Source of the DNA: Bilabrum cf. latius
Lineage: Eukaryota; Bigyra: Bicosoecida; Bigyra; Bicosoecida
Length of the DNA stretch: 64,000 bases
NCBI GenBank assembly: GCA_965178125.1
Contig: OZ237764.1
Coordinates: 62,001 to 126,000 of the forward strand
Direction of reading: 5' to 3'
The position numbers and the translations under genes were made by a program. Below the pieces are notes generated by a model that made no database searches, was not told the DNA's origin, and saw only the letters and a program-made list of their open reading frames with translations. This document shows positions 57,385-64,000 of this stretch, one piece after another (within the stretch, counting starts at the first letter, position 1; each line of letters begins with the position of its first letter).

Positions 57385-60300
57385 TCACTCTTCCCCGGGA
57401 GCGTCACCACCTGCCGAAGCTACCTCCTGCCCTCGCCGGCGCCGCAACCCTTCATCATCACCTGCCTCCCCGCCCCCAGCGCCATTCCTTTCCTCACCGT
57501 CCACTGCACCCTCCCCAACCCCCCCACCCCCTTCCTAGGTCTCCCGCTCCGCCGCCGCTGCCGCCATTGCCTCCACCTCTGCCCTCCGCAGTGCATCCAC
57601 GGCCGCGGGCTCGCCAGGGAACGGCAGGCCCCGCCTCAGTCGGGCCAGCACCCGCGGGGGCAGCTGCTCTGGTGCCCTCCAGAATGGCAGCAGCGACAAG
57701 AAGAGAGAGGACACGAAGAGCCACGAGTCCCACAGCGGATGGAAGCCGGGCGGCCGCTGCCTCAGCCGCACCGCCGCTCTGTGCTCCGCCTCTCTCCTCC
57801 TCATCGCCGCCTCCTCCTCCCCTTCTCCTGGCTGCCCGCCTCCCTCTCCTCCCCCCTGCCCCGCCCCTGCAGCACCATTGCCGTTCCCTGCCGCCGCATC
57901 CTGCCCTCCCCGGCAGCAGGAGCAGCAGCAGCAGCAGCACCTCCTCATGCAGCACGGACCCAGGCACTCCCCCACGGCCTTCAACGCGCCCGAGTAGGCC
58001 AAGTACAGCACCACGCTCATCACCGTCACAGTCCAGAATCTGGTGCTGGGCGCACCTTGCGCAAACACGAACCACATGATGCCCACCCGCAGCAGCAGCC
58101 CCAGCTACACGAAGCGAAGCAGCCCGCCCTGCTGCTGCTGCAGCTGCTGCTGCTACTGCTGCTCGCCAGCCTCCCCATCCTCACCCTCGTCCCCATTCTC
58201 ATCCTCTGCATCTTCTTCCTCGTCTGCATCGCTCCCGTCATCCTCAACACCTTCACCTTCACCTGCACCTTGCTCAGTTCCTCTCCCAGCATCCTGCTCT
58301 GACGCATCATCGCCTGGGCTGCTTCCTGCCCTGTGTTCGCCACCACTCCCGCTCGGCTCCACCTTCCTCGTCTAGCCTAGCCCAGCCGATCCCTCCTCCG
58401 ATGCAGGCGCACTGGCCACTACTCTGTTTGTCTCTTGGCTGAAACTGACGGACTCGACCCTGGGTCGGCCACCGCCTCCTCTCAAGCTAGTTCCCTCGTC
58501 GGCCGCACCTTCCCCTTCCCCCAACCCTTCCCCGTTGCCCCCGGCAGAGCCAGCGTCCTTGTCGTTGTCGCTGTCGCTGTCGCTTCCCGAGCTCGAGTCA
58601 GAGTCGGAGTCGGAGTCGGAATCCGAGTCAGTATCCGAATCTGAGTCAGTGTCGGTGTCACCCGAAACCTCCGATACCCTCCCTTCGATGTGCCGCTCCA
58701 CCCCCGCGGGTACCGCTCTCACCCCCATTCCCCCGAGAGAGGAGAGGAGAGGGGAGCTGGCAGGCACCCTCAACGGCGTCCTAGGGCTGGCCGAGTCACC
58801 AGCAACCCCTCGCTCCACGTCAACCAAGCCCGCGCTGTGGCCCGCCCCCGCCCCCGCGTACGTGGATGGGCCCATGGACAGCGATCGGACCACGGCAGTG
58901 GGAGGCATCAGACCCGAGCTGGCGCCTGGGCTCAGCAGCCCAGCGGAGTGTGCCCCCGGCCCCATCTGGGTCAGGGCAGCAGTGCCGGGGTCCAGAGCAC
59001 CCATGGGAGACACGCCCGAACTCGCGCGTGCCCTGGCCTGTGGGGGCGAGGGCACGCCGACTGCCTGCTCCAGCGCGGAAGCCTGCAGCAGCAGGTGGTC
59101 TGCCTGCGCCCTCAGCTGCTGGGCCCGCTGGGCGGCAGCCAGCTGCAGGGGCGAGAACCGCTACGCTGCATGTCCGTTGAGTTCTGCGAGCCCGCCGAGT
59201 CCAGCGGCTGCATCCTAGGCAGGGGTGGAAGGGGCACTCCTGGACTCGCCGGATTGGCCACCCACAGGTAGGCCGGTAACCATCACCGACACCGGCCGCA
59301 GCGGAGACTACGTGGGAGTGGAAGCCGCGTGCATCCGAGCCGGGGGCACCTGCGGGCCATGCGAGGGCGAGAGGGGGGGCCTCGAGGAACTGGGGGGTGC
59401 CGCCGCGTCTGAGACTGACCTGCGCTTTCTGTTGGCAAGGTGCTGCTCTGGGCTACCGATAGGCCCCGCGTATCCTGCAGGTCCCGTCTGATTTCTCTCG
59501 ATCCCCATCGTGGCTCCCAGAGCGCGGATGCGCTGAGCAGCTGCGGCTCCTGCCGGCATGGACTTGCGACCGCCCTGCTGCCTCCTCGCGGCATGTGGGT
59601 GCGGCCTGGAGCGCGGTCTCTCGTGCGCGGGCAGCGTGGCTGCGTCCCCTTCCCCCGATGAGCCGGACACCCAGGAGAGGCCGGCCGTCTCTGGCGTGGC
59701 ACCACCTCCGTCCAGGTCGCCAGAGTCGGGCTGGCTAGCATCTGCGGGCATTTGCACGCGCTGCGGGGGAGACATGGAAGCGTTCAGCCCCCGCATGGCA
59801 GTCAGCAAGCCGCCCTCCTCGTGGCCAGTATTGCGGTGGTGAGGGTGGTGCGAGCCAGGGGCGAGGGGCTGGCTCGCGGCTGGAAGGGGCTGCTAGGCCG
59901 AGTTGTGCTCGTGTCCGTGGTCATTTGCGCTGCCAGTGGGCGCCCCTCGCACCGCCACAGCCGCCCTGCCCATCTGCGGGGACCGCAGCGCGATGGGAGA
60001 CCCAATGTCGTCGCCGGGGTGTCCCCTTGTGCCGGCTCCTGTCTGCCCACCGGTCCCATGCTGCCCGTACTGAGTTGGCATGGTAAGGAAAGACGTGCTG
60101 GATCGCTCGCTGCCGATGCTGTGCGCATCCACAGTGTTGAAATGGCCTGGGTGCACCGCTGGAGCCGCAACATGCATGTGGGCAGGGCTACCAGCAAATC
60201 CAGTGGGCGCCGCTCGGACCGCCACAGCCGCCCTGCCCATCTGCGGGGACCGCAGCGCGATGGGAGACCCAATGTCGTCGCCGGGGTGTCCCCTTGTGCG

Positions 60301-62310
60301 GGCTCCTGTCTGCCCACCGGTCCCATGCTGCCCGTACTGAGTTGGCATGGTAAGGAAAGACGTGCTGGATCGCTCGCTGCCGATGCTGTGCGCATCTGCT
60401 GGCCCCGCGCTCGCCTCCCCGCCGCTCTGCTACGACGTCTGTCGCCCTGCGGCGGCGATCTGCATGGGCGAGGACACAGCCCGTTGCATGCCACCGGGTG
60501 TGCTGGGCGTCAGCAGGCGATCGTCTGATCCAGGCACTGACGTAGTTGCGATCGAGGTGTTGGTGCTCGATGCCTGCGTGTCTTGCTGAGCCGCTGCGGC
60601 AGAACTTGAGCTGGAGCTGGAGCTGGAGCCAGAGGCCGACCCGGTGGCAGTGGCAGGCATCGGAGTGGATGCTCCGGACAGGTCCCCAGCGCGACTGTCC
60701 GCGTCGGGCGCTCTGATGCCCCCAGCAGGCTGCATGGAGGGCGTCATCACGCTGGCTCCGTCCTGGGATTGGGGGCCTCGCTCCACGCTTGCGGCGTCCC
60801 CGCTGCTCAAGTCTCTTCCTGCCGCAGCGATGAACGATGCCAGCTGCTGTTCCGCTGACTACCTAGCAGATTGCACCCTCGCAGGTACATGGACGGAAGA
60901 AGCAGCAATGCCCGCGATTTGGGCTCGACCAGTAGACTCGCCCCCGTCTCTGCCTCTGCCTCTGCCTCCATGCTCGTGCTCGTGCCCATCGCCCTTCCCC
61001 TCTTCCTCCTAATCTCGCGGGGACAACAAAGCCCCCTGGGCCGACTGAGCACGAGTCTGCGACCACCCTGCGCGCGCCACTGCGGGATTGGCCAGCCCCG
61101 CCTCGCTGCGAGAGTCATCCGCGCCAGTGCCAGTGGGGGGATGCCCCCCGGGGAACTCACCCTCGCCATGTCCATGTCCAGGTCCATGTCCATGCTCTGG
61201 CTCGTACGCCGCCCCATCCTATCCCCCCGTACCTTGTGCTGCCCGCGCCGCCTCCTCGCTAGCCCCCGCCACCCTTTTGGCCCCCGCCTCTTTTGTGTCC
61301 AGCTCGATGGACCGCTGGGATGGCTGCAACGAGCTCAGCAGCAGCGCATGCATGTCCCCGCGAGGAGCGCTGTCGGCTCGCGACTGGAACACGAGCCTGC
61401 CCATCGGCGCTTGTTGACTCTCTTGTCCGTCTCCTTGCCTCTGTCCGTCCGGCCGCGACACCTCCAGGCCGCTACCCTCGCCCAACTGCCCCTGCCCCTG
61501 CTCGTCCTCCTGCCTGTCCCCGCCGTCCCCGCTCTGCAGCTGGTCCTGGAAGGAAACCCGCCCTTTTGACCGTCTGCGAGCCAACGTCGAGCCTGCAGGT
61601 GTCTTGCTTCCTCTGCTGCTATCGCTGCTGGTGGGCACCTGCCCAGAGGGACTATCCCCGTCATCAACGTCCTGCCCCGCCGGTGGCTCGTGGGGGGTGT
61701 CGGACGAGCGGCCTGAGCCCATGGAGCGCACGGCTGCATCCAGCAGGGGAGTCGCGACGCCGATATCGGAAGATACTGAATGCAGCCGGCCGGCGACGCG
61801 TGGAGATTTGCCGAGGCTGTCTGCGGGCCTCTCGTGCTCACTGGAGGACGATTCTGAGCTGTCGTCTGCATCTAGGTGGTGATCCCCGCTTACTGCTCCA
61901 GTGCTTACACGCCTAGCCATCGAGCCGGGATCTTCCAGGTTAGCATGCTATTCTCGAACATCTGGGGATAGCATGAGGTGGAGAGTTTTTCGACTGGCCT
62001 GCGAGGTGTGGAGCGTTCTGACAATCTACAGCAACCGGTGGCATCCAGCGATTATCTGCATCAGAGCAAGTGGTTTCGGGGCACTGGCAAAGCATCATAC
62101 CTAGATACGTTTTAGTGGCGTTGTGTCATCCCCACTAAGCTCCGCGCCACCCATCAGCAGTCGAAATGCTGCAGGCTCCAAAGGCAAGGGCAACACGGGG
62201 TGCTTCTCTGCTACTTGCTATCGAATTGTCGCAAGCGTCGAGTCACTCGGCACCTCGATGTGGAAAGAGCCTTTCTCCTTGTTGTAGACGTCGATCACCT
62301 GCACTCTCAT
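57385..62310 (-). CDS. Herp-like ERAD protein: N-terminal ubiquitin-like domain, very long linker, C-terminal membrane hairpin
   Basis: Exon 1 (62310-62101) joins exon 2 (61998-57385) across a 102-nt intron in phase 0: 1607 residues ending in TGA, with about fifteen in-frame TAG codons. Residues 1-80 form a UBL domain (MRVQVIDVYNKEKGSFHIEV; FRLLMGGAELSGDD; the last strand KTLHLML is in exon 2). A long Ser/Gly/Asp-rich linker follows. The C-terminus has membrane segments VGIMWFVFAQGAPSTRFWTV and VVLYLAYSGA, a poly-Cys run, and WDSWLFVSSLFLSLLPFWRAPEQLPP, which resembles the C-terminal segment of Herp (STAWLVFKTFFASLLP). Herp proteins sit in the ER membrane and organise Hrd1-dependent protein degradation. 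Human Herp has about 390 residues, so the linker here is greatly expanded, partly by a 267-bp-period duplication. Confidence 0.78.
58556..58662 (-). repeat. Ser-Asp dipeptide tract in the Herp-like gene
   Basis: On the coding strand this stretch reads as alternating Asp, Ser and Thr (for example DTDSDSDTDSDSDSDSDSDS). It is an imperfect hexanucleotide microsatellite and would make a highly acidic, phosphorylatable linker. Confidence 0.85.
59933..60396. repeat. Two 197-bp direct repeats inside the Herp-like gene
   Basis: Copies at 59933-60129 and 60200-60396 are nearly identical (differences include gcccctcgcacc versus gccgctcggacc, and one base in the gtgc-ggctcc part). The offset of 267 bp is a multiple of three, so the frame is kept and the coding strand gains two copies of a block containing HSIGSERSSTSFLTMPTQYG. 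Confidence 0.95.
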
Positions 62311-62480
62311 GTCATATATTGTGAATATCCACGGCCCAGTGTACACGTTGCGTGCTCTTTCACGCATCATCCTGGTCAAATCGGATCTGTTGCGTGCTCC
62401 GCTCTGCATCCCAACTTCGTTCGTCTTGGAGGCAGCTTCCTTCCATAGCTACTTACTTTGCAATTGCATCTAGGATCGAG

Positions 62481-64000
62481 ATGGAAATGAGCCACAACGA
62501 GCTGAGAGAACTCCAAAACGGTGAGCTGCCCGTTGTCTACTCCCAACTCCGACTCATTCGTTTGGATGGCCTAATACAGCGGAACATAAATGGTAGAATA
62601 GATTTCTTAGTTAGGCATTGAGGCAACGATTGGCGCCAAGTTGTCGCATAGTTAGTGGTCCGTGGAACTGGGTGTTTCCGTTCGGTTGCAGTACGCTCTT
62701 CTTTCGCAGGCTTCGTGGGGTACAAGGTGAACAAGAAAGGAAACTACAGCAAAGTGAGAAAAAATTGTCTAGTATACTAGTCAGAGCTTCGCCTGCCTTG
62801 CATTTAATACCTCTAAGCTCCACACAACACGGCGACGCAGAAAGCTGTGTTTTTTACATCTGACGGTTGCAAGCTGGGCTGGAAGCCATCTAAGAACGCA
62901 ACAGAGTACAGTGAGTGGACATGCACGAGTCTATTTTGTAGCTATCCGTACTCAGAGGTTCCACCTCGATGGTGTCCCGCTTCCCTACCCGCAGTCCCGC
63001 TGCAAGAGATCGAGCATGTCGCCGGGATCACACACGATGATAGCTGGCAGTCCTTCCTGGGAACGTATGCAGCAACTCTGCGGAAGCAGCTCAGCACGGA
63101 TCGTGCTGTTGATACTCCCGACTCCACGGTGGTGGAGCTAGAGAAACTGGGAGGAGCAAAGGGCGGCTGGGCCTCGTGGGCCGCCAGAGTGTTCCGCCTC
63201 CGCGGCAGGGAGCTCGCCTACCACAAAGGGTCCCTGGACCAGCCCATGGCAGGCACCATAGACGTCCCACTTGGCACAGGGGTGGAGACGCGCGGGGAGG
63301 GCCCCGTCCACATGCTGCTGCGGCCCCCGGCCCAGGCGGAGGGCCCCGTCAGGGAGCTGAGGTCCAGCGACACTGCTGCGGTGGCCAGGCTGAGCGCAGC
63401 GATCCGGACCTCGTGCAGTGTGCCGCTGCACCGATGCCTGCAGCAGGCTGCATCCATTGCGGAGGGCAGGGGCATGGAGCCAGATCGAGGAGGAGGTGCA
63501 CCTGGCTCTGGCTCTGGGTCGTCGCTTGAAGCCCGCGCGACGAGGGCGGGCACTGGCACCGGCATCAGTGCACTTGGTGCTGCCGCCAGCCGCTGCATAG
63601 GCGAAGCGGCCGGGAGCACACCCCGGGAAGCAGACCGGTCGGAGGACTTTGCCAGCCTCATGGGCCGACGGGCGATCACAATCGTCACACGCCGCCGGTC
63701 TCTCCGTCTGGTGGCCAGCAGCCCTGCCAACGCCTCCAGGCTGCTGTTCCTGCTGTCCTCGCACCTCATGCAGAGAGAGCAAGGAGGGGCCACTGGATCC
63801 GCCGGGAGAGGTCCCACTGTGCCTGGCCTGGATGCCGTGCAGCGGGCCTCTGCAGTGCTGGCGCGGCCCCTGGAGAGCGAGCCACCGATCAGGGCCTCGG
63901 CTGCGGGGGTGCTCCTGAGGGCGGGGCGGGCATGGGAGGCGCTGGGGCTGGTGTGCACCCGCGGCACGGAGGGATGCCCCGCCTGCATGGAGGTGCGGGG
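62481..64000 (+). CDS. Tandem PH-domain protein, 3' partial
   Basis: Four exons: 62481-62520, 62710-62753, 62841-62910 and 62995 to beyond the window; introns of 189, 87 and 84 nt. Only splicing in these phases yields the continuous protein, which starts MEMSHNELRELQNGFVGYK. PH domain one covers about residues 13-90 (VGYKVNKKGNYSKKAVFFTS, GCKLGWKPSKNATEYIPLQE, IEHVAGI, then a SWQSFLGTYAATLRKQL helix region). A second PH domain begins with AKGGWASWAARVFRLRGREL and AGTIDVPLGTG. The later part is Gly/Ala-rich, with a possible late strand (RRAITIVTRRRSLRLVASSP) and helix. PH domains bind phosphoinositides or proteins at membranes. The frame is open to base 64000, with no TAG seen. Confidence 0.8.

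Noticed and set aside
1-64000. TAG-interrupted frames as pseudogenes or frameshifted assembly
   Set aside because: The interruptions are only TAG, never TAA or TGA, the frame is never shifted, and the residues on both sides match intact families. Decay or sequencing error would hit all three stops and introduce shifts.

Overview
The window is nuclear DNA from a GC-rich, gene-dense microbial eukaryote. I cannot name the lineage. Twenty-three protein genes are supported, sixteen GT-AG introns (76 to 241 nt) can be placed, and spacers are usually 100 to 350 bp. The proteins are typically eukaryotic: bystin, ribosomal protein eL42, a Sec14/BCH-RhoGAP, a VRK-type kinase, an EGLN-type prolyl hydroxylase, a PLGRKT-like protein and a Herp-like ERAD protein. 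No tRNA, rRNA, CRISPR array or transposon was recognised.

The most important property is the genetic code. Almost every gene is cut into pieces if TAG is read as stop. With TAG read as glutamine the pieces join in one frame and conserved proteins appear intact (GMD, PLGRKT, TACO1, bystin, bZIP). All recognised 3' ends use TGA (20 genes) or TAA (2 genes), none TAG, and I saw no TAA or TGA inside any gene. All gene models below assume UAG = Gln.

Layout, left to right: an IQ-motif coiled-coil protein (+, 5' end off the window); a large degenerate nucleotidyltransferase with Cys-rich and winged-helix parts (-); a PX-domain protein (-); GDP-mannose 4,6-dehydratase (+); an EGLN-like prolyl hydroxylase (-); a small bZIP factor (+); an endonuclease/exonuclease/phosphatase protein (+); an ARHGAP1-like BCH-RhoGAP (-); a TACO1/YebC protein (+); a VRK/CK1 kinase (-); a PLGRKT-like membrane protein (+); a 2439-residue low-complexity protein (+); an SLC45/GPH-type sugar transporter (+); an LRR protein (-); a DUF2423/LLPH-like protein (+); bystin (-); a 2752-residue ankyrin / B-box-like / RGS protein (+); a small membrane protein (+); a GT41 O-GlcNAc-transferase-like enzyme with a signal-peptide-like N-terminus (+); eL42 (-); a secreted sulfatase (+); a Herp-like UBL/ER-membrane protein (-); and a tandem-PH protein (+, 3' end off the window).

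There is no operon-like logic. Themes that recur are signalling (RGS, RhoGAP, PH, PX, VRK, bZIP), glycan metabolism (GMD, GT41, sulfatase) and ribosome biogenesis (bystin, LLPH-like, eL42). Many proteins carry long low-complexity insertions rich in Gly, Ala, Ser, Gln or Asp inside or between domains. Every intron found lies in the first 300 nt of its coding sequence, while the longest genes are single-exon. Divergent spacers short enough to hold shared promoters lie at 12688-12933, 16600-16771, 23532-23702, 27029-27170, 38963-39225, 41851-42024 and 62311-62480; I could not define individual promoter elements in them.
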